Below are positions 53,648 to 63,235 of a stretch of DNA of 64,000 bases, piece after piece (position 1 is the first letter of the stretch; every line of letters starts with the position of its first letter). The notes beneath the pieces were generated by a model. The model was given only the letters and a program-made list of their open reading frames with translations, searched no databases and had not been told where the DNA came from. Both the position numbers and the translations under genes were made by a program. The stretch is from Agitococcus sp. (lineage in GTDB: Bacteria > Pseudomonadota > Gammaproteobacteria > Pseudomonadales > Moraxellaceae): the NCBI GenBank assembly GCA_030646715.1, contig JAUSLJ010000005.1:124001-188000 (forward strand). Direction: 5' to 3'.

Positions 53648-54538
53648 TTAAGCGTTGGTATTTAGTCGTTTACCCGATAAACGACACCAGTTTTCATCTT
53701 TAGTATTCAGTTTGTCGAAGATAACCCACGGCGCATAAGCCGTTTTCAGATCTTCGACTTGTGAGTCAATGATACCTGAAATTGCTAGATCACCGTTAGC
53801 TTCACATAAACGCGCTAATACGGGGGCTAATTCAGCTAAAGGGCCTGCCAAAATATTAGCAACCACTACGCCCGCTTTAATGTCGGGCATCGCATCGGGG
53901 AAACACACCGTCATTTTGTCGGCAACATGGTTACGTGCGGCATTATCTTTACTGGCTAATAAGGCTTGCGGGTCTAAATCGACACAATAGGCGTGTTTTG
54001 CACCCAGTAATAACGCGGCAATCGCTAAAATACCTGAGCCGCAGCCGTAATCAACGACAATTTGGTCTTGTAAATCTAAGCCATCTAGCCACTCCATGCA
54101 CAAAGCCGTTGTTGCGTGTGTGCCTGTGCCGAATGCTAAACCTGGATCAAGTAATAAATTAATGGCGTTGGGTTGTGGTGGGGGAGTCCAGCTAGGCACT
54201 ACCCATAAGCGATCACCAAAACACATGGGGTGATAATGATCCATCCATGCTCGTTCCCACACTTGGTCTTCTAAAATTTCCACACGATGACTCGGTAATC
54301 CACCCTCTAAATGTTCATTAAGAAACTCTAAAATGGCTTCCATATCGGAGTCGATCGTAAACAACGCAACAAGACGGGTAGCATCCCATAACGGCGTGGT
54401 GCCGAGTGGTGGCTCAAATAACGGTTGATCAGCCGCATCTTCCATCATAATCGCGCCCGCGCCAACGAGCTCAAGGGCTTCTTCAATGCGTTCTGCATCT
54501 GCTTTCGCGCTTTCTATTTTCAGTTGGAGCCAAGCCAT
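53648..54538 (-). CDS. prmA: Ribosomal protein L11 methyltransferase
   Basis: SAM-dependent enzyme trimethylating ribosomal protein L11. The 296 residues have an N-terminal substrate-recognition domain ('MAWLQLKIESAKADAERIEE') and a Rossmann methyltransferase with SAM motif I 'VVDYGCGSGILAIAAL' (about 160-175), 'CVDLDPQALLASKDNA', and the preceding 'LLLDPGLAFGTGTHATT' (about 126-142) that is diagnostic for PrmA. Motif 'VVANILAGPL' is the NILA catalytic-type loop. It starts three bases after the accC stop, so it belongs to the acc operon as in relatives. Confidence 0.96.
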   Translation of the reverse strand: MAWLQLKIESAKADAERIEEALELVGAGAIMMEDAADQPLFEPPLGTTPLWDATRLVALFTIDSDMEAILEFLNEHLEGGLPSHRVEILEDQVWERAWMDHYHPMCFGDRLWVVPSWTPPPQPNAINLLLDPGLAFGTGTHATTALCMEWLDGLDLQDQIVVDYGCGSGILAIAALLLGAKHAYCVDLDPQALLASKDNAARNHVADKMTVCFPDAMPDIKAGVVVANILAGPLAELAPVLARLCEANGDLAISGIIDSQVEDLKTAYAPWVIFDKLNTKDENWCRLSGKRLNTNA

Positions 54539-54541
54539 TGT

Positions 54542-55882
54542 TTATCCTAATCCTAGTTTCTTTTCGAGGTAATGAATATCTACGCCACCTTCATTAAAAG
54601 CGGCATCGGTTAAAATAGTGTCACGATGGAGAGGGATATTCGTTTTAATGCCTTCAACGACAATTTCATCAAGGGCATTACGCATCCGCTGTAAAGCCAC
54701 ATCTCGACTATCTCCATAAGCAATAAGCTTGCCAATTAAGGAGTCGTAGTAAGGCGGCACGCTATAACCCGCATAAATGTGCGAATCCATGCGAATACCA
54801 GGCCCACCAGGGGCGTGAAAGTAATTGATTTTGCCAGGGCAAGGTAAAAACGATTTTGGATCTTCGGCGTTAATACGACATTCAATAGCATGACCACGAA
54901 TGATAATATCTTCTTGGCGATACGATAAACCTAATCCCGCAGCAATACGCAGTTGTTCTTTGATAATATCTACCCCCGTCACTAATTCAGTGACAGGATG
55001 TTCGACTTGTACGCGGGTGTTCATCTCAATAAAGTAAAAACCGCCATCTTCATACAAAAATTCAAACGTACCAGCACCGCGATAAGCCATTTGTTTACAC
55101 GCTTGTACGCAAGACTCAGCCACTTGTTGACGAATTTGATCAGGAATATGAGGGGCGGGTGCTTCTTCAACAACTTTTTGATGACGACGTTGTAAAGAAC
55201 AATCTCTATCGCCTAAATGAATGGCATTGCCTTCACCATCTCCTAAGACTTGAATTTCGACATGGCGCGGATGTTGTAAAAACTTTTCCATATACACCGT
55301 GTCATCACCAAAAGCCGCTTTGGCTTCGGCTTGAGTGACGGCAAGAGAATCAAGTAATGCATCAATATCGGTCACCACCCGCATCCCACGACCACCACCA
55401 CCCGCAGCGGCTTTAATGATAATCGGTAAGCCAATACGCTGGGCGATAGCAACGGCAGTATCCGCAGAGACAGCACCGTCAGAACCTGGAACAGTGGGCA
55501 CGCCAGCGGCTTTCATCGCTTCAATGGCGGCGACTTTATTGCCCATCATGCGAATGGTTTCGGCGCGTGGACCAATAAAAATAAAACCTGATTGCTCAAC
55601 AGCATCCGCAAAATCGGCATTTTCTGATAAAAAACCATAACCTGGGTGAATGGCTTGCGCTTGTGTGGCTTCGGCGGCGGCGATAATCGACGGCGTATTG
55701 AGATAGCTTTCTTTGGAGGAAGCAGGGCCAATGCACAGGGCTTCATCCGCCAAACGCACGTGTAACAAATCACGGTCGGCTTTAGAGTAAACAGCAACCG
55801 TGCGAATGCCGAGTTCCTTACACGCTCGTAATATACGCAGGGCAATTTCGCCACGGTTAGCGATTAAAACTTTTTTTAGCAT
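54542..55882 (-). CDS. accC: Biotin carboxylase subunit of acetyl-CoA carboxylase
   Basis: ATP-dependent carboxylation of biotin on AccB, the first step of fatty-acid synthesis. The 446 residues show '[20 protein letters not shown]' (about 3-22), '[16 protein letters not shown]' (about 78-93), the ATP-grasp Gly-rich loop '[13 protein letters not shown]' (about 160-172), '[20 protein letters not shown]' (about 228-247), '[16 protein letters not shown]' (about 285-300) and '[13 protein letters not shown]'. Length is normal. It follows accB by 16 bases and is followed closely by prmA, the standard gammaproteobacterial arrangement. Confidence 0.97.
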   Translation of the reverse strand: MLKKVLIANRGEIALRILRACKELGIRTVAVYSKADRDLLHVRLADEALCIGPASSKESYLNTPSIIAAAEATQAQAIHPGYGFLSENADFADAVEQSGFIFIGPRAETIRMMGNKVAAIEAMKAAGVPTVPGSDGAVSADTAVAIAQRIGLPIIIKAAAGGGGRGMRVVTDIDALLDSLAVTQAEAKAAFGDDTVYMEKFLQHPRHVEIQVLGDGEGNAIHLGDRDCSLQRRHQKVVEEAPAPHIPDQIRQQVAESCVQACKQMAYRGAGTFEFLYEDGGFYFIEMNTRVQVEHPVTELVTGVDIIKEQLRIAAGLGLSYRQEDIIIRGHAIECRINAEDPKSFLPCPGKINYFHAPGGPGIRMDSHIYAGYSVPPYYDSLIGKLIAYGDSRDVALQRMRNALDEIVVEGIKTNIPLHRDTILTDAAFNEGGVDIHYLEKKLGLG

Positions 55883-55898
55883 GATGGCCTCGTGTCAT

Positions 55899-56369
55899 TT
55901 AGACAATGGTAAACAAGGCTTGGTCAAACTCAACAACCTGACCGTTTTCGACTAAAACAGCTTCAATTTTACCGCTTTTTTCCGCCTGAATTTGGTTCAT
56001 CATTTTCATGGCTTCAATAATACATAGGGTGTCGCCTTCTTTAACAACTTGGCCAATTTCGGCAAAGTTGGCAGAAGTCGGAGACGATGCTCGATAAAAG
56101 GTACCGACCATTGGCGAGCGTTGAATAAAGCCATGTGTGGTTGGCTCTACCGCGGCGGGTGCGGTGCTAGAGGTTTCAACGTTTGCCGAACTAACAACGG
56201 CGGCAGCAACAGGTGCGGGTGCAGAAGGTGCGCAATAGGTGGTTTGATTGGTGGCAATAGGGCGATTACGGGCAATACGAATCGACTCTTCACCTTCTTT
56301 GATTTCTAACTCATCAAAAGTGGACTCTTCGAGCATTTCAATCAGTTTTTTAATTTTACGAATATCCAT
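55899..56369 (-). CDS. accB: Biotin carboxyl carrier protein of acetyl-CoA carboxylase
   Basis: Carrier subunit holding covalent biotin. 156 residues: an N-terminal '[16 protein letters not shown]' helix, a flexible Ala/Pro/Thr-rich linker (about 40-80), and the C-terminal biotinyl domain with '[13 protein letters not shown]' (about 87-99) and the biotinylation site 'EAMKMMNQI' (Lys near 121). All family features are intact. It is preceded by aroQ with 16 bases between, so aroQ-accB-accC-prmA is likely one transcript. No autoregulatory site is obvious. Confidence 0.97.
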   Translation of the reverse strand: MDIRKIKKLIEMLEESTFDELEIKEGEESIRIARNRPIATNQTTYCAPSAPAPVAAAVVSSANVETSSTAPAAVEPTTHGFIQRSPMVGTFYRASSPTSANFAEIGQVVKEGDTLCIIEAMKMMNQIQAEKSGKIEAVLVENGQVVEFDQALFTIV

Positions 56370-56385
56370 AGATACCAGTCTCGTG

Positions 56386-56829
56386 TTAGCGATTGTTTAA
56401 GTATTTAACAGCATATTGCAAAGCAAAGTCATAGCCTTGTGCGCCTAGACCACAAATAACACCGATAGCGACATCGGAAAAATAAGAATGATGACGAAAT
56501 GCTTCGCGGGCATGAACATTCGATAAATGCACTTCCACAAAAGGAATTTTCACTGCCAAAATGGCATCACGTAGAGCAACAGAAGTATGCGTAAAAGCGG
56601 CAGGATTAATAATAATAAACGCTGTACCGTCATTGGCGGCAGCTTGCACTCGGTCAACGAGTACGCCCTCGTGGTTGCTTTGTAAGTAATTAAGCGTGTG
56701 GCCTTCTTGCACGGCATTCATCGACAGTTGGGCGTTAATATCGGCCAGCGTGGTTGCGCCATAAATAGTAGGTTCACGAGTGCCTAACAAATTTAGGTTT
56801 GCGCCATGAAGCAACAAAATTTGAGCCAT
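56386..56829 (-). CDS. aroQ: 3-dehydroquinate dehydratase, type II
   Basis: Third step of the shikimate pathway, dehydrating 3-dehydroquinate. The 147-residue type II enzyme shows '[20 protein letters not shown]' with the catalytic Tyr, '[15 protein letters not shown]' (about 52-66), '[18 protein letters not shown]' (about 74-91, active-site His), and '[17 protein letters not shown]' (about 98-114). I chose ATG 56829 ('MAQILLLHG'), the family start; an in-frame ATG at 56847 adds six unlikely residues. It heads the acc operon on the minus strand. Confidence 0.96.
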   Translation of the reverse strand: MAQILLLHGANLNLLGTREPTIYGATTLADINAQLSMNAVQEGHTLNYLQSNHEGVLVDRVQAAANDGTAFIIINPAAFTHTSVALRDAILAVKIPFVEVHLSNVHAREAFRHHSYFSDVAIGVICGLGAQGYDFALQYAVKYLNNR

Positions 56830-57003
56830 AAAAAATCCATAAGCCACAACAACAGCAAAAGTGTCGAAAGTTATCGCCTAAAAGCGCGTAAATCGCGATA
56901 TTATCGCAACAGATTCTAGAATTAGGTTTATTTTTAGAATTGTTAGCGGTTTTTTCTGCACCATACCTAAACTCTCGATTTTAGGCAATCAGTGAGATTC
57001 ACG

Positions 57004-57360
57004 ATGTCACAGATAGTACGGTTTTTTCTGCTTGGTATGTTGGTCTTTTGCCCGACAATTGGCATTGTTTACGCCGATCAGCAACAAATTGTGTTGCCGT
57101 CAATTGTGATTGACTTGTCATCTATAGCGACACATATCTTTCATCAACAGGCGATGTTGTTTTTGTTTTTTAGTATTGGTGCTGTTTTTTTACTGTTTTT
57201 TGCTTATGTATTATTGGATCGCCAACGTGAAAAAAGCATAAGCAATCACGGCGATATTCAGGCTCGGTCAGTATTGTTGGTTTGGTTGATATTTTTATTT
57301 TTATTGGTAGTGGGTTTGACGTTACCCACATTGCGAGTCGTACTCTCCATCGTCAAATAA
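57004..57360 (+). CDS. Small membrane protein of unknown function
   Basis: A 118-residue protein I do not recognise. A signal-like hydrophobic segment (about residues 5-24, ending 'GIVYA') precedes an extracytoplasmic stretch 'IVLPSIVIDLSSIATHI'. A membrane helix follows (about 47-69, 'AMLFLFFSIGAVFLLFFAYV'), then a short charged loop 'DRQREKSISNHGD' and a last helix (about 90-112). No catalytic or metal-binding motif is visible. ATG 57004 is preferred over GTG 56992. It is divergent from aroQ and convergent with the receiver gene, whose terminator it shares. Confidence 0.6.
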   Translation: MSQIVRFFLLGMLVFCPTIGIVYADQQQIVLPSIVIDLSSIATHIFHQQAMLFLFFSIGAVFLLFFAYVLLDRQREKSISNHGDIQARSVLLVWLIFLFLLVVGLTLPTLRVVLSIVK

Positions 57361-57368
57361 ACAAAAAT

Positions 57369-57404
57369 TTTTGCCTTTGTCTTAATAAGGACAAAGGCAA
57401 AAAG
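57369..57404. terminator. Bidirectional terminator
   Basis: TTGCCTTTGTC (57371-57381) and GACAAAGGCAA (57390-57400) are exact complements, flanked by AAAAATTTTT before and AAAAG after, so it can serve both the membrane-protein gene and the convergent receiver gene. Confidence 0.8.
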
Positions 57405-57410
57405 CTGTCT

Positions 57411-57776
57411 TTATTTAGAGAGCATTTTATTAACGGCAGCGAGAAGAATTTCTTCAGTTACTGGTTTAGTTAAATACTCACTTGCGCCTTGACGCATACC
57501 CCACATACGGTCGGTCGCTTGGCTTTTGGTGCTGACCATAATAATCGGAATATGAGACGTTTCGGGGTCTTTGGTGATTTTACGTGTGGCTTGAAAACCA
57601 TTAGTTTCAGGCATAACCACATCCATTAGAATCAGGTCGGGTTTAACTTTTTTGGAAGCGGCAACGCCAATTTCACCTGTATTGGCAAATGAGCAAATGT
57701 GACCGTGTTTGTGCAACATTTGGCTCATGCCCGCTTGTTCGGTGGGGGAGTCATCAATAATTAATATATGCGCCAT
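57411..57776 (-). CDS. Single-domain response regulator (PilH/CheY-like)
   Basis: A 121-residue stand-alone receiver domain. Acidic pair in 'ILIIDDSPTEQAGM' (about 4-17), phospho-acceptor Asp in 'LILMDVVMPETNGF' (Asp near 52), conserved Ser in 'IIMVSTKSQ' and Lys in 'EYLTKPVTEE' (near 104). Sequence flavour ('DSPTE', 'VVMPETNGFQATRKI') is closest to PilH/PilG of type IV pilus chemosensory systems, but no pil or che genes are nearby, so the partner kinase is unknown. One of the two hybrid kinases in this window could in principle feed it. ATG 57776 is the normal start; an in-frame upstream ATG adds ten residues. Confidence 0.87.
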   Translation of the reverse strand: MAHILIIDDSPTEQAGMSQMLHKHGHICSFANTGEIGVAASKKVKPDLILMDVVMPETNGFQATRKITKDPETSHIPIIMVSTKSQATDRMWGMRQGASEYLTKPVTEEILLAAVNKMLSK

Positions 57777-58032
57777 GTTTGCCTCTGGGCTGGTTTTTCG
57801 TTCCAAAAATACAGTTTTTTATTCAACTGCCTATGGCTGTAACTATATAAGAATCCTTGTAAATATCTAGTGTTATCTTTTGGACAAAGTGCGAAATCCT
57901 GACTTTATTAACGCACTTTGTTGATCTTTAGCCATGTAAAAGACGGCGTTATGTCTGCCAGCGAACGGACTAGGGCTTCAATTTGTTAGATAGTACAGAG
58001 GCTTACTACTTAACTTAAAAGGCATACATGTT

Positions 58033-58218
58033 ATGAATAAAGATCAAGTCAAAGGTGTTGCAAAAAACATCGAAGGTACCATTCAAGAAAAAGTTGGCCA
58101 ACTGATAGGTGATAAAGAGCAACAAGCCAAAGGTCTGGGAAAACAGATTGCTGGTAATGTGCAAAAAACTGTTGGCGATGCCAAAGAAGTTGTTAAGGAT
58201 GCAGCTGACAAGCTTTAA
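58033..58218 (+). CDS. CsbD-family stress-response protein
   Basis: A 61-residue, highly charged, Gly-punctuated helical protein: 'MNKDQVKGVAKNIEGTIQEK', 'VGQLIGDKEQQAKGLG' and 'GNVQKTVGDAKEVVKDAADK'. This is the CsbD pattern (general-stress proteins in Bacillus and proteobacteria such as E. coli YjbJ), of unknown biochemical role. AAAGG lies upstream at good distance. An ATG-TTA-TGA triplet set at 58028-58036 overlaps the start, and would end translation after two codons. A strong bidirectional terminator follows. Confidence 0.85.
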   Translation: MNKDQVKGVAKNIEGTIQEKVGQLIGDKEQQAKGLGKQIAGNVQKTVGDAKEVVKDAADKL

Positions 58219-58271
58219 ATATTGGCAAGCTCACGCTGAGTGGGCTTTCTGAGAAGCTATAGTCCGTGAAT

Positions 58272-58309
58272 AAAAAAACACAAGCTAGAATACAGGCTTG
58301 TGTTTTTTT
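58272..58309. terminator. Bidirectional terminator between csbD-like and dgt-like genes
   Basis: AAAAAAACACAAGC (58272-58285) pairs exactly with GCTTGTGTTTTTTT (58296-58309); both ends provide U-tracts. It is nested in a wider inverted pair, TAGTCCG (58260-58266) and CGGACTA (58320-58326). Confidence 0.85.
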
Positions 58310-58348
58310 GTGTTTGCCGCGGACTACGATATTCCCGAAGCCACCTAC

Positions 58349-59677
58349 TTACTGTTGAATTCCTTGCAAACTTTGCGCTAAAGACAAAGCATGATGGTCT
58401 GACAAGCTAGCAATAAAATCGAGCATTTGCATTAAACCTAAATATAAGTCCTCATGCGAGTCAATAGAGTGATTGCCCAGTAGTTGTTGTAACCGTTGCT
58501 GTTTAAAGGTAAAAGGCTGTTTTTTATAACGAGCGGCGGCCATATCCGCAAAAGCATTGAGTAGGGTATGTAAACTGGCATAAGCGGCTAATTCTAATTG
58601 TGCTTTTTGCGGATGATTAAAAATACGCTCACGGGCGAGATTTTTTGCAGCATCAATACCCTCCGATAATTGTACGGAACAGTGATTCAGTAAACTGCCG
58701 ACTAATTGCCCAGATAAGAGTGCTTCTTGTTGTTCAGCAAAGGCATTGGTGACGGCCATGACTAATTTTTCGATCACTTTACCGCGTAAAGCAGCAATTT
58801 TTTGTAGCGCAGGTACGTCTTGTTTTAATTCGGGCGGTGGCGGTAAATCATCGAGTAATTGTAAAAATAACGGCTCAATTTCTTCGTAACGCAACATCCC
58901 TAAGGCTAAACCATCTTCTAAATCAATTAAGGTGTAGCAAATATCGTCTGCGGCTTCTAATAAGTAGGCGAGAGGATGGCGACACCAGCGATTATCGCCC
59001 GTGCTAATTAAGCCTAAATGTTCGGCAATATTGGCCAATAAATGTTTTTCGGTGTGATAACAGCCGAATTTAGCGCGTTTATGGCTAGCGACACCACCCG
59101 ACAACGGTTGCGATAACCATGGATATTTTAAATACGCGCCTAACGTGGCATACGTTAAACGCATTCCACCTTCATTAGGATGATATTCCAGTTGCGTGAG
59201 AATTCTTAAGCCGTGAGCATTGCCTTCAAACTGGCATAAATCAGCCGCTTGCGCGGGTGACAGTAAGGCCATTAAATGGGCTTGTGCAGGTTGCAAAAAC
59301 CAGTCACGAATGGCGTATTCACCTGCATGACCAAACGGTGGATTGCCAATATCGTGTGCTAAACAAGCCGCTTGAATAATCGCGCCAACATCGGCTGGGG
59401 ACACCCAATGGGGTAACTGCTCAATAATTTTTTCTGCCGCCAACATCCCTAAACTGCGACCGACACAAGACACTTCTAAGCTATGCGTCAAGCGTGTATG
59501 GACAGCATCGTGTTGCGCCAACGGGTGAACTTGGGTTTTACGGTTCAACCGACGAAACGCACCCGAAAAAACAATACGATCATAATCTTTATGAAAGGGA
59601 CTTCGTGAGCTTTCATCGTGTACTTTACGGCTACCTAAGCGTGACGGGTTCAGTAGCTTTTCCCAAGACATCTTCAT
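58349..59677 (-). CDS. dgt: Deoxyguanosinetriphosphate triphosphohydrolase-like HD protein
   Basis: HD-domain hydrolase that removes triphosphate from dNTPs. The 442 residues show the N-terminal 'SPFHKDYDRIVFSGAFRRL' (about 26-44), 'KTQVHPL', the first metal His in 'HTRLTHSLEV' (about 60-69), the HD pair in 'LAHDIGNPPFGHAGE' (about 109-123) and 'DICYTLIDLEDG' (about 224-235). This matches dGTPase-like family type 2; the true substrate spectrum (dGTP or several dNTPs) is not evident. ATG 59677 is followed two codons later by another ATG. Some dNTPases limit phage growth, but no partner suggests this here. Confidence 0.87.
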   Translation of the reverse strand: MKMSWEKLLNPSRLGSRKVHDESSRSPFHKDYDRIVFSGAFRRLNRKTQVHPLAQHDAVHTRLTHSLEVSCVGRSLGMLAAEKIIEQLPHWVSPADVGAIIQAACLAHDIGNPPFGHAGEYAIRDWFLQPAQAHLMALLSPAQAADLCQFEGNAHGLRILTQLEYHPNEGGMRLTYATLGAYLKYPWLSQPLSGGVASHKRAKFGCYHTEKHLLANIAEHLGLISTGDNRWCRHPLAYLLEAADDICYTLIDLEDGLALGMLRYEEIEPLFLQLLDDLPPPPELKQDVPALQKIAALRGKVIEKLVMAVTNAFAEQQEALLSGQLVGSLLNHCSVQLSEGIDAAKNLARERIFNHPQKAQLELAAYASLHTLLNAFADMAAARYKKQPFTFKQQRLQQLLGNHSIDSHEDLYLGLMQMLDFIASLSDHHALSLAQSLQGIQQ

Positions 59678-59706
59678 GCGTGATTGCTCTTAAAATTGGT
59701 GTGCTT

Positions 59707-61107
59707 TTAAAATTGGATGGCAGACATTTGTGCGGGAATTTCGGCTTTAATGTGGTGTTCAGTTGCTAAGGCATCACATAAAATATCCATCGTTTTTGTC
59801 TCACCATGTACCAAATAAAAACGAGGCTGATTGCTGAAGTGTGCCGCCCAGTTTAATAAATCTTTCTGCCCCGCATGTGCCGAAAAGCCGCCTAAGGTGT
59901 GGATTTGCGCTTTAATAATAATTTGTTGACCAAACATTTTTACGTGTTTCAGGCCATCGACTAAAATGCGCCCCAGTGTGCCATTGGCTTGAAAGCCGAC
60001 AAAAACAATGTGGGTGTTAGCTAACCACAAACGATGCTTAAAGTGATGACGAATTCGCCCACCTGTACACATACCGCTACCTGCAATAATAATCGCGCCT
60101 TTTTTAATGTTGTTGATGGCCATCGACTCTTCAACACTTTCACTAATGGTTAAATTAGGCAGAAAAGAGGCCAAACTATCGCCATGTTTTGCACGAATTT
60201 GTGCGACATCTTCGTTGTCTAGGTCTTGTAAATACAGTGAATAAACATCAGTGACCGCTTTACCCATGGGACTATCTAAAAAAACATGCCAATGATCTAA
60301 CAGCCCTTCGTGATAAAACTGCCCTAAATGAAACAGTAATTCTTGCGTGCGGCCAACGGCAAAAGAAGGAATCAGAATATTACCGCCATCTAATTCCGCT
60401 TGTTTTAAAATGGCGCGGAATTCATCCAGTGTTTCACTAAAACAACGATGGTTGCGGTCGCCATACGTTGACTCCATTAATACGACATCGGCCTTATCAA
60501 TGAATTTAAAGGGACGCATCAAGGAGGCATCGGGATTACCTAAGTCGCCTGAAAATACTAAGGTTTTTTCGTCAGCACCATCACGCACTTGTAGTTCGAC
60601 AATCGACGAGCCCAAAATATGACCAGCATCGTGAAAAGTCAGGGTTAGATTTTCTAACAGCGTACGTGGTTTTTCGTAGTCTAAGCCTTGGCATAAGCGT
60701 AAGGTCGCGGTTACATCATCCAAGTTATATTCTTCGGTCATTGTTTTTTTACCAGCGCGTTCACGGCGAATGTTTTCGTGTTCTAAGTCGCGCAGATAAA
60801 TACTGACCGCATCTTCGAGTAAAATTTTGAGTAAATGTTGTGTGCCTGTGGTGCAGTAAATAGGCCCTTTATAACCTTCATGTACCAGTTTTGGTAATAG
60901 TCCTGAATGATCGAGGTGGGCATGAGAGACAATGACGGCATCAATTTCATTGGGGTAAAACTTAAATTGTTCTTTGGTAATGCGTTCAATAGCATCACCA
61001 CCTTGATGAATACCACAGTCGAGTAAGATTTTTTTACCTGCATTTTCGAGCAAGTAGCACGAGCCTGTGACTTCTTGGGCAGCACCTAAAAAACGAAGTT
61101 TACGCAT
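59707..61107 (-). CDS. MBL-fold/beta-CASP metallo-hydrolase (RNA-processing type)
   Basis: A 466-residue protein of the metallo-beta-lactamase/beta-CASP superfamily with the RNA-specificity C-terminal motif. Seen are 'KLRFLGAAQEVTGSCYLL' (start), the zinc motif 'VSHAHLDHSGLLPKL' (about 60-74), 'HDAGHILGSS' (about 163-172), 'VFSGDLGN', the beta-CASP region with 'ILIPSFAVGRTQELL' (about 251-265), 'SGSGMCTGGRIRHHF' and the final 'GGFSAHAGQ' (about 409-417) with His. Archaeal and bacterial members are RNases or CPSF-like; the target here is unknown. ATG 61107, with AGGAT upstream, is preferred over 61116. It lies 29 bases upstream of dgt on the same strand. Confidence 0.88.
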   Translation of the reverse strand: MRKLRFLGAAQEVTGSCYLLENAGKKILLDCGIHQGGDAIERITKEQFKFYPNEIDAVIVSHAHLDHSGLLPKLVHEGYKGPIYCTTGTQHLLKILLEDAVSIYLRDLEHENIRRERAGKKTMTEEYNLDDVTATLRLCQGLDYEKPRTLLENLTLTFHDAGHILGSSIVELQVRDGADEKTLVFSGDLGNPDASLMRPFKFIDKADVVLMESTYGDRNHRCFSETLDEFRAILKQAELDGGNILIPSFAVGRTQELLFHLGQFYHEGLLDHWHVFLDSPMGKAVTDVYSLYLQDLDNEDVAQIRAKHGDSLASFLPNLTISESVEESMAINNIKKGAIIIAGSGMCTGGRIRHHFKHRLWLANTHIVFVGFQANGTLGRILVDGLKHVKMFGQQIIIKAQIHTLGGFSAHAGQKDLLNWAAHFSNQPRFYLVHGETKTMDILCDALATEHHIKAEIPAQMSAIQF

Positions 61108-61215
61108 TGTTATCAATCCTTTAAGACGGTTATTTTATAACAGTGTTTTTTTCAGTATAACCATTGTTCAGGTGTTGTGGATGTCGTATAAGTCGTTAAG
61201 TGAAAATTTTTTGTG

Positions 61216-61232
61216 CTTAAGGTGCACTTAAG
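61216..61232 (+). promoter_or_regulatory. Operator-like CTTAAG pair upstream of cytochrome b561
   Basis: CTTAAG (61216-61221) and CTTAAG (61227-61232) flank GTGCA. Each hexamer is itself palindromic, giving a symmetric pair 54 bases before the b561 ATG. It could bind a dimeric regulator. No strong -35/-10 pair is visible; evidence is symmetry only. Confidence 0.3.
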
Positions 61233-61285
61233 ATTGCGGGTTTATGCTGTACTGAACATTAGTAAAAGGGGATAAGGTAAATACA

Positions 61286-61825
61286 ATGTCTTTAAAAAAT
61301 ACGACTAAAGCATGGGGTGGTTTAGCCAAGGTATTTCATTGGTTGACTGTCGTGATATTGATTGCCGCGTGGGTGGCCGTAGCTTTGCATGAGGGCGCAG
61401 AAAAAGACTCGCCTGATTATATTAAATTTATTTTACTGCATAAGTCCTTCGGTCTTTCCTTGCTGGCCGTGGTTTTAGCGCGGTTATTATGGCGGTTGTC
61501 GAATGTGACACCTAGCCCAATAAATATGCCTGAATTGCAAAAGAAAGCCGCTTCTTGGATTCATGGTTTATTGTATGTGGCGTTATTGGCCATGCCCTTG
61601 TCAGGCGTGATTATGTCGCAATTAGCAGGAAAGCCTGTCAGCTTTTTTGGCTTGTTTGACTTGCCACAATTGTTAGATATCAATAAAGAGTTGGCAAAAG
61701 ATGTGAAAGAGTTGCACGAGGATGTCTTTTTCCCGTTTTTAATGCTGCTGATTGTTGGCCATATTGGTGCGGCCTTGTTTCATCAGTTTGTCTTAAAAGA
61801 CGGGTTACTAAAGCGCATGTCGTAG
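61286..61825 (+). CDS. Cytochrome b561 family protein
   Basis: A 179-residue di-heme inner-membrane electron carrier. Four membrane helices are apparent, with candidate heme ligands His in 'KVFHWLTVVILIAAW' (about residue 18), 'LLHKSFGLSLL' (about 52), 'SWIHGLLYVALLAMPLSG' (about 94) and 'GHIGAALFHQFVLKDG' (about 158-166). Closing 'HQFVLKDGLLKRM' is typical for the bacterial b561 group (for example superoxide or quinol oxidoreductases). ATAAGGTAA precedes the ATG. It is transcribed alone, convergent with rimO. Redox partner unknown. Confidence 0.9.
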   Translation: MSLKNTTKAWGGLAKVFHWLTVVILIAAWVAVALHEGAEKDSPDYIKFILLHKSFGLSLLAVVLARLLWRLSNVTPSPINMPELQKKAASWIHGLLYVALLAMPLSGVIMSQLAGKPVSFFGLFDLPQLLDINKELAKDVKELHEDVFFPFLMLLIVGHIGAALFHQFVLKDGLLKRMS

Positions 61826-61860
61826 GGATAAAATATCTTCTGCTCAAATATCAGGCAAAG

Positions 61861-61884
61861 AAAAGGGTGGCATAATAGCCACCC
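61861..61884 (-). terminator. Rho-independent terminator of rimO
   Basis: GGGTGGC (61865-61871) pairs with GCCACCC (61878-61884); read on the minus strand it is followed by TTTTC. It lies 17 bases past the rimO stop. Confidence 0.55.
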
Positions 61885-61900
61885 AATCAAGCAAAGAATT

Positions 61901-63235
61901 TTAAACTAATTCCGCATATAAATCATAGTCATCGGCATCAGTAATAGTAACGGTGACAAATTCACCCACTTTTAAGGCTGCTGCGCCTTCACCTTCAATA
62001 AACACATTACCGTCGATTTCAGGGGCATCTGCCGCAGAGCGAGCAATTGCTACACCTTCTTCGTCATCAATTTCATCGACTAAGACTTGTATGGTTTTGC
62101 CGATTTTTAATTGCAAACGGTCGGCAGAAATGCCTTGTTGTAGTTCCATAAAACGCTGCCAGCGTTCTTCTTTGACTTCTTCGGGCACAGGATCGGGCAG
62201 TTCGTTTGCTGCTGCGCCATCAACAGCGGAATATTTGAAACAGCCAACACGGTCGAGTTTGGCTTCTTGTAGCCAATCTAACAATATTTGGAAGTCTTCT
62301 TCGGTTTCACCGGGGAAGCCAACAACAAAGGTTGAACGTAAAACTAAATCAGGACAAATTTCTCGCCATTGTTTAATACGCTCAAGCGTGTTTTCGCTGT
62401 GAGCTGGGCGTTTCATGAGTTTTAAAATGCGTGGACTGGCGTGTTGAAAAGGAATATCCAAATACGGCAAGATTTTGCCTGTGGCCATTAGGGGAATGAC
62501 ATTATCAACATGAGGATACGGATAAACATAATGCAAACGTACCCAAACGCCTAATTCACCTAAAGCTTCGCAAAGTTCTTGCATCCGTGTTTTTAACGGA
62601 CGGCCACCCCAAAAGTCGAGTTTGTATTTTAAATCTACGCCATAAGCCGACGTGTCTTGCGAAATCACTAATAATTCGCGTACACCGGCTTTGACGAGGT
62701 TTTCGGCTTCGCTCATTACCGAACCAATTGGCCGCGAGACTAAATCACCACGCATCGACGGAATAATGCAGAAAGTACAACGATGATTGCAGCCTTCGGA
62801 AATTTTGAGATAGGCGTAATGTTTTGGTGTCAGTTTAATGCCTTGTGGCGGCATTAAATCAATAAAAGGGTTGTGGTCGGCTTTAGGTGGTAAATGTTGA
62901 TGTACCGCGTCCATCACTTCTTCATAGGCATGAGGGCCTGTGACTTTTAATACGCTAGGGTGTACGTCACGAATTTGGCCTTCTTTAATACCTAAACAGC
63001 CTGTAACAATAACTTTGCCGTTTTCGCTCAGGGCTTCGCCAATGGCATCTAAAGACTCTTGTACGGCGGATTCAATAAAGCCGCAAGTGTTAACAACAAC
63101 AAGGTCTGCACCATTGTAGTCGGGCGAGATTTGATAACCTTCGGCGCGTAATTGCGTGAGGATACGTTCGGAGTCCACCAAGTTTTTGGGACACCCTAAG
63201 GACACAAACCCAACTTTTGGTTGTGATAACGACAT
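61901..63235 (-). CDS. rimO: Ribosomal protein S12 methylthiotransferase
   Basis: Radical-SAM enzyme adding a methylthio group to an Asp of ribosomal protein S12. The 444 residues have the N-terminal UPF0004 cluster-binding domain ('[18 protein letters not shown]' with Cys, '[12 protein letters not shown]', '[10 protein letters not shown]'), the radical-SAM motif '[15 protein letters not shown]' (Cys-x3-Cys-x2-Cys, about 145-159), '[12 protein letters not shown]' and a C-terminal TRAM domain. It starts at ATG 63235 ('MSLSQPKVG'), agreeing with the family; an in-frame upstream start at 63274 adds a hydrophobic run not expected. RimO rather than MiaB is indicated by '[10 protein letters not shown]'. 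Confidence 0.96.
   Translation of the reverse strand: MSLSQPKVGFVSLGCPKNLVDSERILTQLRAEGYQISPDYNGADLVVVNTCGFIESAVQESLDAIGEALSENGKVIVTGCLGIKEGQIRDVHPSVLKVTGPHAYEEVMDAVHQHLPPKADHNPFIDLMPPQGIKLTPKHYAYLKISEGCNHRCTFCIIPSMRGDLVSRPIGSVMSEAENLVKAGVRELLVISQDTSAYGVDLKYKLDFWGGRPLKTRMQELCEALGELGVWVRLHYVYPYPHVDNVIPLMATGKILPYLDIPFQHASPRILKLMKRPAHSENTLERIKQWREICPDLVLRSTFVVGFPGETEEDFQILLDWLQEAKLDRVGCFKYSAVDGAAANELPDPVPEEVKEERWQRFMELQQGISADRLQLKIGKTIQVLVDEIDDEEGVAIARSAADAPEIDGNVFIEGEGAAALKVGEFVTVTITDADDYDLYAELV

Noticed and set aside
61953-62402. 149-codon antisense ORF inside rimO
   Set aside because: Ser/Thr-rich mirror of rimO coding sequence with no independent support.
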